The notes below the pieces were generated by a model. That model was not told where the DNA came from. It did not search any database and saw nothing but the letters and a program-made list of their open reading frames with translations. Shown here in pieces: positions 1 through 7,621 of a stretch of 13,432 nucleotides of DNA. The position numbers and the translations under genes were made by a program. The stretch covers positions 1-13,432 of the forward strand of contig JAUVKO010000032.1 in the NCBI GenBank assembly GCA_030596225.1. The letters are read 5' to 3'. Positions within the stretch are counted from its first letter, which is position 1. Every line of letters begins with the position of its first letter. Source of the DNA: Fidelibacterota bacterium (GTDB lineage Bacteria; Fidelibacterota; UBA8477; JABMPR01).

Positions 1-2
1 TG

Positions 3-677
3 CATGATATGAAAAACCCCATGTCAACTATCGGTGGTTATGCCCAACTGATCAAAATGAAAAAGCATAGCAGGGAGCAGCTTGCCCAATATTCAGATAT
101 TATTGCTAGGCAGGTCATTCAATTTACTACAATGACTCAGGATCTTCTGTCTTTTGCCCAGGGTGGCGAACAGATGCGGCTCAGGTCAGTGCAAATGGCC
201 GGATATCTTCAGGAATGCTGTGACTCACTGGTTTTAAAATTTGAGGAACGGGGAATCTCCTTTAAACGAGATCTCAATTTTCAGGGTGAATCACGAATTG
301 ATAATGGTCGTTTTTTTAGAGTGCTGGAAAATATTGCTAATAATGCATTAGATATTCTGGATCAGGATGGACATTTTACCATTTGTAGCCTTGAAGTAGA
401 AACAGGTATTCGAATTATTTTGGAAGACGATGGCATTGGAATGTCTGATGAAGTAAAGGAGAATGCTTTTAAAGAATTTTATACTCATGGTAAACGCAAA
501 GGTACCGGTCTGGGACTCGCTATTGTGAAGCGTATCGTTGATGAACATGATGGTATAATTACCATTGAGAGTAAAGAGGGGGTTGGGACAAAATTCATTA
601 TTGATCTCCCTGCAGCAGGGTATCACCTGCTTCCAAAGTCCAAGCATCAAATTCCGATTCCATTCGAGAAAAATTAG
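3..677 (+). CDS. Sensor histidine kinase, 3' part (5' end outside window)
   Basis: This is the C-terminal catalytic core of a two-component sensor kinase, which autophosphorylates on His and passes the phosphate to a response regulator. The reading frame is open to the window edge. Codons 3-8 read His-Asp just before MKNPMSTIGG, so the H-box (HDMKNPM) with its phospho-acceptor His is at bases 3-5, and an ATG at 9 is not the true start. Counting from that Met, a DHp helix pair covers about 1-60, an N-box (ENIANNA) 107-113, a G1 box (EDDGIGM) 139-145 and a G2 box (GTGLGLAIV) 165-173. About 20 residues follow the usual end of the ATPase fold, ending in a Pro/Ile-rich tail. The sensor domain and any partner regulator are not visible, so the stimulus is unknown. 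The kinase call is firm; no subfamily can be given. Confidence 0.93.
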   Translation, partial: HDMKNPMSTIGGYAQLIKMKKHSREQLAQYSDIIARQVIQFTTMTQDLLSFAQGGEQMRLRSVQMAGYLQECCDSLVLKFEERGISFKRDLNFQGESRIDNGRFFRVLENIANNALDILDQDGHFTICSLEVETGIRIILEDDGIGMSDEVKENAFKEFYTHGKRKGTGLGLAIVKRIVDEHDGIITIESKEGVGTKFIIDLPAAGYHLLPKSKHQIPIPFEKN

Positions 678-703
678 GCCAGCACCCGCAGCATCGAAAC
701 CTC

Positions 704-735
704 AAGTGCCTGAATATCAAAATTGACACTTTTTG
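704..735 (+). terminator. Possible weak terminator after the histidine kinase
   Basis: A short inverted repeat, AAGTG (704-708) and CACTT (727-731), encloses an 18-nt loop and runs into a T-run (730-734). The stem is only 5 bp, so this is a weak candidate. It lies between the converging kinase and corrinoid-protein genes, where a terminator would be expected. The rest of 678-808 shows only AT-rich sequence and a small TATCCGGATA palindrome. Confidence 0.25.
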
Positions 736-808
736 CCGATGAAAGTATAGTGATCATATTTTATCCGGATATTTTGGGATACTTGTAATAACTGTATTTA
801 ATATTGTG

Positions 809-1444
809 TTATAAACCACATAAGATCTTGACCTGTTCAACTGCAGCGGGTGCTGTAGGCGCATAGCTGTCCGCACCAATATCAGTTGAAAACTCACGAC
901 TCACCGGTGCACCACCGATAAGGATCTTTGTTGTTTTAAGGTTTTCGGTCCCTCTAAAAAGTTGAACAACTTCGCGCATGTTGTTCATGGTAGAGGACAA
1001 TAGTGCCGATAAACAGACAACTGCCGCTTGATGTTGAATCACAGCATCCAAAAAGCACTGTGCCGGGACATTCACACCCAGGTCAACAACTTCAACACCT
1101 GCTCCAATAAGCATGATCCGCACTAGGTTTTTCCCGATATCGTGCATATCACCCTTAACGGTGCCAATAATCACAGTTTCCCTTTTTTGAGCATTGGTGC
1201 TACTAATGAGAGAGGGCTTCAAAATATCAATAGCTGTTTGCATAGCCTGGGCAGACATCAATACCTGCGGAAGAAACATTTCGTTACGCTTAAAACGTTC
1301 GCCAACAACTGCCATCCCCGGAAGAAGATGTTCATCAAGAATTTGTTGTGCCGCCAGACCCTGGTTTAAGAGGTTTTGAACAGTAGCCGAGATAGAAGCG
1401 ACATTTCCCAGGATAATGGCTTGTTGGATGCTGTCAGCGGCCAT
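809..1444 (-). CDS. Methyltransferase cognate corrinoid protein (MtbC/MtaC/MetH-like B12-binding)
   Basis: A 211-aa cytosolic corrinoid carrier. In this family a methyl group sits on the cobalt and is moved between a substrate-specific methyltransferase and a second methyltransferase. Residues 1-85 form the four-helix cap seen in MetH-type modules (LPGMAVVGERF at 41-51, FLPQVLMSAQAM at 57-68). Residues 90-211 are the Rossmann-like B12-binding domain. The cobalamin signature DxHDxG is complete (GDMHDIG, 98-104), with His101 the expected lower cobalt ligand, followed by the S-x-L segment (CLSALLSS, 144-151) and the GG turn (LIGGAP, 175-180). Its ATG abuts the TAA of the upstream methyltransferase-like gene with zero gap, and an AGGAG ribosome site lies inside that gene's 3' end (complement of 1454-1458), so translation is probably coupled. 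The methyl donor and acceptor cannot be told from sequence. No corrinoid reactivase gene is nearby. Confidence 0.9.
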   Translation of the reverse strand: MAADSIQQAIILGNVASISATVQNLLNQGLAAQQILDEHLLPGMAVVGERFKRNEMFLPQVLMSAQAMQTAIDILKPSLISSTNAQKRETVIIGTVKGDMHDIGKNLVRIMLIGAGVEVVDLGVNVPAQCFLDAVIQHQAAVVCLSALLSSTMNNMREVVQLFRGTENLKTTKILIGGAPVSREFSTDIGADSYAPTAPAAVEQVKILCGL

Positions 1445-2500
1445 TTAGATCAGCTCCTCATGAGCTGTTGCATACATGGCGCTTACATTTTCAGGTTTAC
1501 AATAAGAAGCCACCACATTACTGGTGCTTAAAATGAAACCACCACCTTGCCGGGCATCTCGAATCAATTCTCGAGTTGTTTTTCTCACATCCTCCTGATT
1601 GCCGTTAGCTAACAGGTCTACATCAATATTGCCCATAAATGTCAGGTCTTTGCCATAATCCTTTTTTAGATCAGGGATATGCATATTAGCATTGGGGTCA
1701 CAGGATTGCAGTACATCTATTCCACAGTCGATCAAGTCAGGTATGATAGTTCGCAGGTCACCGTCAGAGTGGAAAAAAACAGGTAGACCGGTCTTTTTGA
1801 TCTCGGTGATCATGGTTTTCAATAAAGGAAAATAATCTTGACGCAGATACACGGGATCTACAAAGGTGCCTGTATTAAAAGCCAGATCATCAGCAATAAG
1901 AATTGCATCAGCACCGGCATCTGCGCTCATTATGGCTAATGATAGATTGGTCTGAATCAGTTTTTCAAAATAATTCCGCATAACATCAGGAGCTTGAATG
2001 GTCCACATCATAAAACGTTCAAAACCCAATAGTTCATAACCAAGATCAAAGCCGGCATTCAGGGTTGCCATAACAAAAAAATCTGTGTTTTTCCGCCACC
2101 GTGTTACTGGCTTTTTATCAAAGCTGTTAACATCAGGTGCAGTCCATTGAGCAAGTTCTTCTGGAGTTGACGCAATGGGATCCACCAGTTGCACTGTAGC
2201 TTCCGGAGGTTGGGTATAGCTAGCTCCCCAGAAATCTCGAAATATATCTGTTCCCCAATCTGCATGAGTGCCAATGATCTCCACAGAAGGGCCAACAACC
2301 CGGGTGCCGACAATATCTGCACCCAGGAGTTGCCGAACCAACAAATGGTTCTGATAATAGGCATCAGCTCCGGTGACATAAGTTTCACCTAACAGCTTTC
2401 GGATAATATCATCCGTATAACCGCCACCAATCTCGCCGATGGGGACTCTCTTGGTTTCTATACCTTGTAAAGCTGAAAAAACACGTTCTCTACTCGTCAT
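1445..2500 (-). CDS. Uroporphyrinogen decarboxylase-family protein, probable corrinoid methyltransferase
   Basis: 351 aa from the preferred ATG. It belongs to the URO-D/HemE superfamily TIM barrel that also includes MtaA, MtbA and CmuA corrinoid methyltransferases. Visible family segments are TSRERVFSALQG (2-13), the FFHSDGDLRTIIPDL stretch (242-256), GIDVLQSCDPN (260-270), LTFMGNIDVDLLANG (286-300) and a C-terminal CKPENVSAMYATAHE (334-348). The directly adjacent corrinoid protein argues for methyl transfer rather than haem synthesis. MtaA-type enzymes bind zinc through His-x-Cys plus a distal Cys; here the first site is His244-Ser-Asp246 and only Cys334 remains, so zinc binding or chemistry may differ. 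The frame also opens at a TTG (2548), adding 16 residues. I prefer the ATG at 2498-2500 because family similarity begins there and a TATAAT box lies between the two candidates. Neither start has a strong ribosome site. Family confident; substrate unknown. Confidence 0.85.
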   Translation of the reverse strand: MTSRERVFSALQGIETKRVPIGEIGGGYTDDIIRKLLGETYVTGADAYYQNHLLVRQLLGADIVGTRVVGPSVEIIGTHADWGTDIFRDFWGASYTQPPEATVQLVDPIASTPEELAQWTAPDVNSFDKKPVTRWRKNTDFFVMATLNAGFDLGYELLGFERFMMWTIQAPDVMRNYFEKLIQTNLSLAIMSADAGADAILIADDLAFNTGTFVDPVYLRQDYFPLLKTMITEIKKTGLPVFFHSDGDLRTIIPDLIDCGIDVLQSCDPNANMHIPDLKKDYGKDLTFMGNIDVDLLANGNQEDVRKTTRELIRDARQGGGFILSTSNVVASYCKPENVSAMYATAHEELI

Positions 2501-2525
2501 GGCGGCAAAGTAATTAAAAATGTAT

Positions 2526-2531
2526 ATTATA
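2526..2531 (-). promoter_or_regulatory. Candidate -10 box for the methyltransferase/corrinoid operon
   Basis: Read on the minus strand this is an exact TATAAT. It would start transcription near 2519, about 20 nt before the ATG at 2500. No good -35 hexamer is present at 17 nt spacing, so the assignment is tentative. If real, it rules out the upstream TTG start at 2548. Confidence 0.35.
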
Positions 2532-2591
2532 AAAGCCTGCTTACCCAAGTGACTATTGCTATGTCATGAAATGAGCTTCATTGAAAATTAC

Positions 2592-2620
2592 TGGAAACCT
2601 TTCCCAATACCCGGCATAAA
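2592..2620 (+). promoter_or_regulatory. Candidate promoter of the htrA gene
   Basis: TGGAAA (2592-2597) and CATAAA (2615-2620) are separated by 17 nt, each matching 4 of 6 bases of the sigma-70 consensus. Transcription would begin near 2627, leaving a leader of roughly 20 nt with a GGAG ribosome site. htrA genes are often under stress control in other bacteria; nothing here proves an alternative sigma factor. Confidence 0.3.
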
Positions 2621-2648
2621 AGGGGATGTAAAAAATGGAGAGTCCCGA

Positions 2649-4082
2649 ATGAAAAAAAACATGTTACGAATTATCCCCTTATTATTAATCATCCTAATAA
2701 TTCCCACACAACTTCAGGCCACTGATCTCAGTGTTGCTAAATCACTAAGCAATGTCTTTGCTGATATTGCAAAGCGTGTATCCCCATCTGTGGTTACCAT
2801 TACCAGCGAGCGCGTGTACAAACATCCCGGTATGGAGCAGTTTCGCTCTTTTCAGGATATGTTTCCTGAACAATTCCGGCAATTCCTGCCGGATGGTGAT
2901 CGTGAAATGCGCAGCACGTCTCTTGGATCAGGAATTATCATCAGCAAGGATGGGTACATCATTACCAACAATCATGTGATCGAAAAAGGGGAAAACATCA
3001 AGGTTCAACTCGCAGATAAACGGGAACTGGATGCAGAAGTGATCGGTTCTGATCCTAAAACTGATGTAGCCCTCATTAAAATAGATGCTAAGAATTTGAC
3101 CCCCATAAGAATGGGTGATTCAGATAAGATCAGGGTTGGTGAATGGGTGCTGGCTGTAGGCAGTCCTTTTTCAGGAAGTCTCTCCCAAACGGTGACTCAG
3201 GGTATCGTAAGTGCAACAGGTCGTTCCTCAGTAGGGCTGATGGATTATGAGGATTTTATCCAAACCGATGCAGCCATCAATCCCGGCAATTCCGGCGGAC
3301 CCCTGGTGAATCTGGATGGAAAACTCATTGGTATGAATTCAGCCATTGCTTCACGTAGTGGTGGTTACCAGGGGATTGGATTTGCCATTCCTACCAATCT
3401 TGTAAATCGTGTTGTTGAGGACTTGCGTTCTCAGGGGCATGTAACCCGGGCTTGGCTTGGAGTCTATGTTAGTGCAATTGATGCTGCCTTGGCAGAAGCT
3501 TTAGGCATGGAAAAAGCAATGGGCGCCCAGGTTGAACAGGTTGTCGAAGACAGCCCTGCGGATAATGCTGGCTTGAAACAGGGGGATATCATCATTGAAT
3601 TTGATAATCATACTGTAGAGAGTTCAAAGCACTTACCCACAATGGTCTCAATTCAGAGACCTGGCGAAAAGAAAAAACTTGAGATTCTCCGTAGCGGAAA
3701 ACTCAAAACTCTCACAGTGAAGCTGGGTGAAATGCCTGAGGAAGCTAGGGCTGTTGGCCCCTTTGAAATAGAGAAATCTGATCTTGGGTTCACGGTTGAA
3801 ACGCCTAGTGCTGAACGTCTACGTACCTATGGTCTTCCCAAGGGAACAGAAGGTGTTTTGGTGACATTTGTGAACAGAGGTGGCGAAGCTTATCGGAAAA
3901 ATATTCGTGTCGGTCAGGTGATCAAAAAAATGGGACCCAATATTCGTGATCTTGATCAAGTGACATCCGAGCGAGCATTTAACAATAATCTGCATGGATA
4001 TAGTGCCGGTGATTCGATCCTCTTGCTGGTTCAGCGTGACACTGATAATACATTTTTTGTGGCTCTGACTATCCCCGATTAA
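2649..4082 (+). CDS. Periplasmic serine protease, HtrA/DegP/DegQ family
   Basis: 477 aa from the preferred ATG; an envelope protease/chaperone that degrades misfolded periplasmic proteins. A signal peptide is clear: MKKNMLR, then a hydrophobic Ile/Leu core, then QLQA with likely cleavage after residue 24. The trypsin-like domain (about 30-260) carries the full catalytic triad: His109 (TNNHVI), Asp139 (DPKTDVALIKI) and Ser215 (NPGNSGGPLV). Two PDZ domains follow, about 266-360 (RAWLGVYVS...NAGLKQGDIIIEFD) and about 377-474. Length and layout match the DegP/DegQ/MucD class with two PDZ domains; the first has the typical G-L-K-x-G-D motif, the second is more divergent. The frame extends upstream to an ATG at 2556, but that would put 31 polar residues before the signal peptide. 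The start at 2649 has GGAG 8 nt upstream. The gene is monocistronic, ending at a strong terminator. DegP versus DegQ cannot be separated. Confidence 0.95.
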   Translation: MKKNMLRIIPLLLIILIIPTQLQATDLSVAKSLSNVFADIAKRVSPSVVTITSERVYKHPGMEQFRSFQDMFPEQFRQFLPDGDREMRSTSLGSGIIISKDGYIITNNHVIEKGENIKVQLADKRELDAEVIGSDPKTDVALIKIDAKNLTPIRMGDSDKIRVGEWVLAVGSPFSGSLSQTVTQGIVSATGRSSVGLMDYEDFIQTDAAINPGNSGGPLVNLDGKLIGMNSAIASRSGGYQGIGFAIPTNLVNRVVEDLRSQGHVTRAWLGVYVSAIDAALAEALGMEKAMGAQVEQVVEDSPADNAGLKQGDIIIEFDNHTVESSKHLPTMVSIQRPGEKKKLEILRSGKLKTLTVKLGEMPEEARAVGPFEIEKSDLGFTVETPSAERLRTYGLPKGTEGVLVTFVNRGGEAYRKNIRVGQVIKKMGPNIRDLDQVTSERAFNNNLHGYSAGDSILLLVQRDTDNTFFVALTIPD

Positions 4083-4136
4083 ATATTGATATTCTCTGGT
4101 GTTCCCACACCGGATACCCTCCTCCAAAACCCAGTG

Positions 4137-4170
4137 AGACCCCGAGATATGCTTGGGGTCTTTTCTTTCT
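4137..4170 (+). terminator. Strong intrinsic terminator after htrA
   Basis: A 10-bp stem (4137-4146 with 4152-4161, one G-T wobble) closes a 5-nt loop ATATG and is followed by a T-rich run to 4170. It has the canonical shape of a Rho-independent terminator. A second hairpin without a T-run lies just upstream (4096-4113, 7-bp stem, loop TCCC) and may protect the mRNA 3' end. Confidence 0.88.
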
Positions 4171-4199
4171 GATAAAAGCTAATTCTAGTTAAAAAGGTG

Positions 4200-4225
4200 T
4201 AGCAACATGGCGTGCCATATTGCTA
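4200..4225. repeat. 26-bp imperfect dyad upstream of the ileS promoter
   Basis: TAGCAACATGGC (4200-4211) and GCCATATTGCTA (4214-4225) are inverted copies with one mismatch around a central GT. The dyad ends 9 bp before the -35 box of the ileS promoter. It lies after the htrA terminator and lacks a T-run, so a protein-binding site is more likely than a terminator. No known operator consensus was recognised. Confidence 0.5.
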
Positions 4226-4234
4226 CTAAGAATA

Positions 4235-4264
4235 TTGACTTGACGAAAAGCCGGCGATTATATT
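4235..4264 (+). promoter_or_regulatory. Sigma-70-like promoter for ileS
   Basis: TTGACT (4235-4240) and TATATT (4259-4264) match the consensus at 5 of 6 positions each, with an 18-nt spacer. The predicted transcript start near 4271 leaves a leader of about 64 nt before the ileS ATG. That leader is too short for a T-box and holds only a minor GGTC/GACC hairpin (4279-4292). Confidence 0.6.
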
Positions 4265-4334
4265 GCGCGGTTTAAATGGGTCCGAATAGACCACGGTTGA
4301 AAATGGATAATAAAAAGCAGGAAAACACAAGTCC

Positions 4335-7300
4335 ATGATGAAGGAAGTATCCAGTAAAGTCAATTTTATCGACCTTGAACACGACATGCTCGAATTCTGG
4401 GAACGAGAAAATATTTTCAATAAACTTAGAGCGCAAAACACCGGTAAACCACCCTGGTCTTTCCTGGATGGTCCTATTACAGCTAATAATCCAATGGGCG
4501 TCCACCATGCCTGGGGACGTACTTATAAGGATCTTTTTCAGCGCTATCATGCTATGCTGGGAATGGAATTGCGTTACCAGAATGGTTTTGACTGTCAGGG
4601 CTTGTGGGTAGAAGTAGAGGTTGAAAAAGAATTGGGTTTTAAATCCAAAACTGACATTGAAGAATACGGTATAGAAGAATTTGTAAACAAATGTAAAGAA
4701 CGGGTACACAAATTCTCAGCGGTTCAGACCGAGCAATCCAAGCGCATGGGTTACTGGATGGATTGGGATAATTCCTATTTCACCATGTCTGATGAGAACA
4801 ATTACACAATCTGGGGTTTCCTGAAAAAATGTTTTGACCGTGATCTGATCTATAAAGGCTACGATGTGATGCCCTGGTGTACTCGCTGTGGTTCTGCACT
4901 TTCAGAGCACGAGATTGCCACAGAGGGATATAAGGAACTAACTCACACCTCGATCTATTTAAAATTCCCATTAAAGGATCGTGAGAATGAATCACTTTTG
5001 GTTTGGACTACAACACCCTGGACTCTGTCATCAAATGTGATGGCGGCTGTTCATCCGGATCTGGACTATGTCAAGGTCAAACAAGGTAATGATATTTATT
5101 ATCTGGTTCATGGTCGTCTCTCCATTCTTCAAGGAGATTATGAACTGCTTGAGACAATCAAGGGTAAAGATATGCTCGGTTGGGAATACCACGGTCCTTT
5201 CGATGAATTACCCATTCAACAGGATATTCACCATTCAGTAATTTTTTGGGATGAGATATTGGACAGTGACGGTACCGGAATTGTTCATATTGCCCCCGGT
5301 TGTGGTAAAGAAGATAACGCTCTTGCCAAAGAACAGGGCTTTCAAGTCATTAAACCTATTGATGAGTTTGGTAATTATCTGGAAGGTTTTGGTGATTGGA
5401 CAGGTACCAATGTCATGGGAAATAGTGACAAGATAATTGAAGACCTGTCTAATAAAGGATTGCGCTATAAACGTGAGCCCATCACTCACCGCTACCCCAC
5501 CTGTTGGCGACATGGTACGGAGTTAGTTTTTCGACCGGTGGATGAATGGTTTATTGCCATGGACAAATTGCGTCCAGAGATCGCCGAAGTCACCAAACAG
5601 GTGAATTGGATTCCATCTTATGGTAAAGAACGTGAGTTGGATTGGTTGAAAAACATGCACGACTGGATGATCTCCAAAAAGCGCTATTGGGGCTTGGCTC
5701 TCCCGATCTGGACTTTTGAGGATGGTTCTTTCTATGTAGTGGGTTCTGAGACCGAACTGGAAGCATTAGCCGTAGAAGGCTGGGACGATTTTAAAGGTAA
5801 AAGTCCGCATAGACCCTGGGTCGATCATGTAAAAATCAAGCACCCGGAAACCGGGCTTATTGGATCGCGAGTCCCTGATGTGGGCAACCCCTGGTTAGAT
5901 GCCGGTATTGTTCCTTATTCAACGATGGATTATCGCCATGACCGGGAATATTGGGAGAAGTGGTTTCCCGCTGATTTTATTGTGGAATCTCTGCCTGGAC
6001 AGTTCCGGAACTGGTTTTATGCCATTCTTGCCATGAGTACAGTTATGGAGAATCGGCCTCCCATCAAGACTATCATGGGTCATGCTTTGGTCAAGGATGA
6101 CCATGGTGATGACATGCACAAATCGGCCGGGAATGCCATCTGGTTTGAAGATGCAGCTGAGCAGATGGGTGTGGATGTTATGCGGTGGATGTATGCTTCA
6201 CAGGTACCGGTCAATAATCTGAATTTTGGTTATGCTGCCGCTGATGAGGTTCGTCGCAAGGTGCTCACTTTGTGGAACACCTATTCATTTTTTGTGACCT
6301 ATGCCCGCTTGGATAAGTTTGATCCTTTGGAAAAGCTGGATGAATCCACTTTAACTGAATTAGATAAATGGGTTTTGGCCCGAGTGAATAAACTTATTGG
6401 CTTGGCCCGCAAAGACTATGATTCATACCAGGCAGACAAGTTGATGTTAAAGATCAATCGCTTTATTGATGATTTGTCAAATTGGTATGTGCGACGGTCA
6501 CGACGTCGTTTTTGGAAAAGCGAGAATGACACTGATAAATGGGCAGCATATCATACACTTTACCAGGCATTGGTGACTCTGTCAAAATTGCTAGCCCCGG
6601 TTGCACCATTTTTCACTGAGGCCATGTACCAGAATCTTGTAGTAGCTCTGGATCCAGATGCACCACAGAGTATTCATTTGTGTAGTTTCCCTGAAGTCGA
6701 GGAGCAATGGGTGGATGAAGCTTTATTGCGTCGTGTGGATGTGGTCATCAAAACTGTTGAACTAGGTCGGGCAGCCCGAAACAAAGCCAATCTGAAGGTG
6801 CGTCAACCACTGGCCCATATTTCTATTTACTTTCCTGATGAAGCTGACCGTTCTTTTGCTCAAGATCTGCAGGATCAGATCATGGAAGAGCTGAATATCA
6901 AGACCATGACTGTGGTCGAAACAGCAGATGATCTGGTGCAATACAACATCAAACCCAATCTGAGTTTACTGGGACCGAAATACGGTAAAGATATGGGCTC
7001 GATCCGAAAGTTGATCGGAGCTGCTGACCCCCAGGAGCTACTAAAGCAGTCCAAAGCCGGCGAAAATATCCAATTAAGTGATGGGACGGCTACTTTTGAG
7101 TTGCTAGCAAACGAATTGCTGATCACAAGCATTGAACCCGAAGGACAAGCAGTGGTTGAAGAAGCCGGTGTTGTTGTTGCTGTTGATACCGAGCTTACCG
7201 AAGTGCTCATCAGTGAAGGAATGGCTCGAGATTTTATCCGAAATGTTCAGAATATGCGGAAAGATGCCGAATTTGATGTGGCTGACCGGATTCATATTTT

Positions 7301-7466
7301 TATTGAGACTGAGGATTCCCTCCAGGCAGTGATCCAGGAACATCAGGATTACATTGCCAATGAAATTCTGGCAGAAGCGATCAATTTTAGTCCAAAAGCG
7401 GATGTCTTTCAGGCTGAATTCAAGCTTGGCAAGCGTGTTTGCAAAGTAGGAATTGAACGCCATTAG
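4335..7466 (+). CDS. ileS: Isoleucyl-tRNA synthetase, IleRS2-type with GVHH signature
   Basis: 1043 aa; charges tRNA-Ile in the cytosol (isoleucine + ATP + tRNA). The length and ending fit the long eukaryote-like IleRS2 group rather than the roughly 940-aa bacterial type 1. Class I landmarks in order: the HIGH region reads PMGVHHAWG (53-61), so HxGH has become Gly55-Val-His-His58; CP1 Cys pair WCTRCG (181-186); editing-domain TTTPWTL (225-231) and GTGIVHIAPGCGKED (313-327), where Asp327 fits the conserved editing aspartate; SKKRYWGLALPIW (447-459); the KMSKS loop as DMHKS (593-597); then an anticodon-binding helical domain and a C-terminal extension. The editing residues look intact. ATG at 4335 is followed at once by a second ATG; a weak AGGA lies 12 nt upstream. 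The gene has its own promoter and appears monocistronic. Alternatives such as ValRS or LeuRS are excluded by overall similarity. Family certain; subtype likely. Confidence 0.97.
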   Translation: MMKEVSSKVNFIDLEHDMLEFWERENIFNKLRAQNTGKPPWSFLDGPITANNPMGVHHAWGRTYKDLFQRYHAMLGMELRYQNGFDCQGLWVEVEVEKELGFKSKTDIEEYGIEEFVNKCKERVHKFSAVQTEQSKRMGYWMDWDNSYFTMSDENNYTIWGFLKKCFDRDLIYKGYDVMPWCTRCGSALSEHEIATEGYKELTHTSIYLKFPLKDRENESLLVWTTTPWTLSSNVMAAVHPDLDYVKVKQGNDIYYLVHGRLSILQGDYELLETIKGKDMLGWEYHGPFDELPIQQDIHHSVIFWDEILDSDGTGIVHIAPGCGKEDNALAKEQGFQVIKPIDEFGNYLEGFGDWTGTNVMGNSDKIIEDLSNKGLRYKREPITHRYPTCWRHGTELVFRPVDEWFIAMDKLRPEIAEVTKQVNWIPSYGKERELDWLKNMHDWMISKKRYWGLALPIWTFEDGSFYVVGSETELEALAVEGWDDFKGKSPHRPWVDHVKIKHPETGLIGSRVPDVGNPWLDAGIVPYSTMDYRHDREYWEKWFPADFIVESLPGQFRNWFYAILAMSTVMENRPPIKTIMGHALVKDDHGDDMHKSAGNAIWFEDAAEQMGVDVMRWMYASQVPVNNLNFGYAAADEVRRKVLTLWNTYSFFVTYARLDKFDPLEKLDESTLTELDKWVLARVNKLIGLARKDYDSYQADKLMLKINRFIDDLSNWYVRRSRRRFWKSENDTDKWAAYHTLYQALVTLSKLLAPVAPFFTEAMYQNLVVALDPDAPQSIHLCSFPEVEEQWVDEALLRRVDVVIKTVELGRAARNKANLKVRQPLAHISIYFPDEADRSFAQDLQDQIMEELNIKTMTVVETADDLVQYNIKPNLSLLGPKYGKDMGSIRKLIGAADPQELLKQSKAGENIQLSDGTATFELLANELLITSIEPEGQAVVEEAGVVVAVDTELTEVLISEGMARDFIRNVQNMRKDAEFDVADRIHIFIETEDSLQAVIQEHQDYIANEILAEAINFSPKADVFQAEFKLGKRVCKVGIERH

Positions 7467-7493
7467 CTTTCGGACCGAAGAATCTATGACTTC

Positions 7494-7621
7494 AGCCACA
7501 GATATACACAGATGTTCACAGATAGATATAATTGGGAAAAGCGAAGAGCAAAATACAAACAAATGAGGTACGATTGACTTTCAGTAGTTATCACATACCA
7601 CTCTGCGTCCCCTGTGGTTAA
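7494..7621. repeat. Intergenic element bounded by inverted CACAGA-type repeats
   Basis: The left end carries three copies of CACAGAT at exact 10-nt spacing (7497, 7507, 7517). The right end (about 7601-7620) reads on the other strand as AACCACAGGGGACGCAGAG, a related pattern in inverse orientation. Together they bracket about 80 bp of unremarkable AT-rich sequence. Patterns of this type (CCACAG, then ACACAG at about 10-nt steps) recur in intergenic DNA of diverse bacteria as far as I recall; no function is known to me. The GTG at 7614, one possible lspA start, lies inside the right end. There is no coding frame in the element. Confidence 0.5.

Noticed and set aside
2501..2548. N-terminal extension of the URO-D-like protein from TTG at 2548
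   Set aside because: The extra 16 residues are outside the family similarity and the TTG lies upstream of a TATAAT box that better explains transcription; the ATG at 2500 is preferred.
2556..2648. HtrA start at ATG 2556
   Set aside because: It would place 31 polar residues ahead of a clear signal peptide; the ATG at 2649 has a GGAG at 8 nt and starts the signal peptide directly.
4265..4334. T-box riboswitch before ileS
   Set aside because: The leader after the predicted promoter is about 64 nt, with no room for the specifier and antiterminator stems and no T-box motif.
4272..4709. Antisense open frame (145 codons, minus strand) over the ileS start
   Set aside because: Low-complexity Phe/Tyr-rich translation opposite a conserved ileS region; it also crosses the ileS leader, so it is a frame shadow.
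7497..7523. Three CACAGAT repeats as a small CRISPR or tandem array
   Set aside because: The units are 7 nt with 3-nt gaps, far from CRISPR repeat and spacer sizes, and there are no cas genes.
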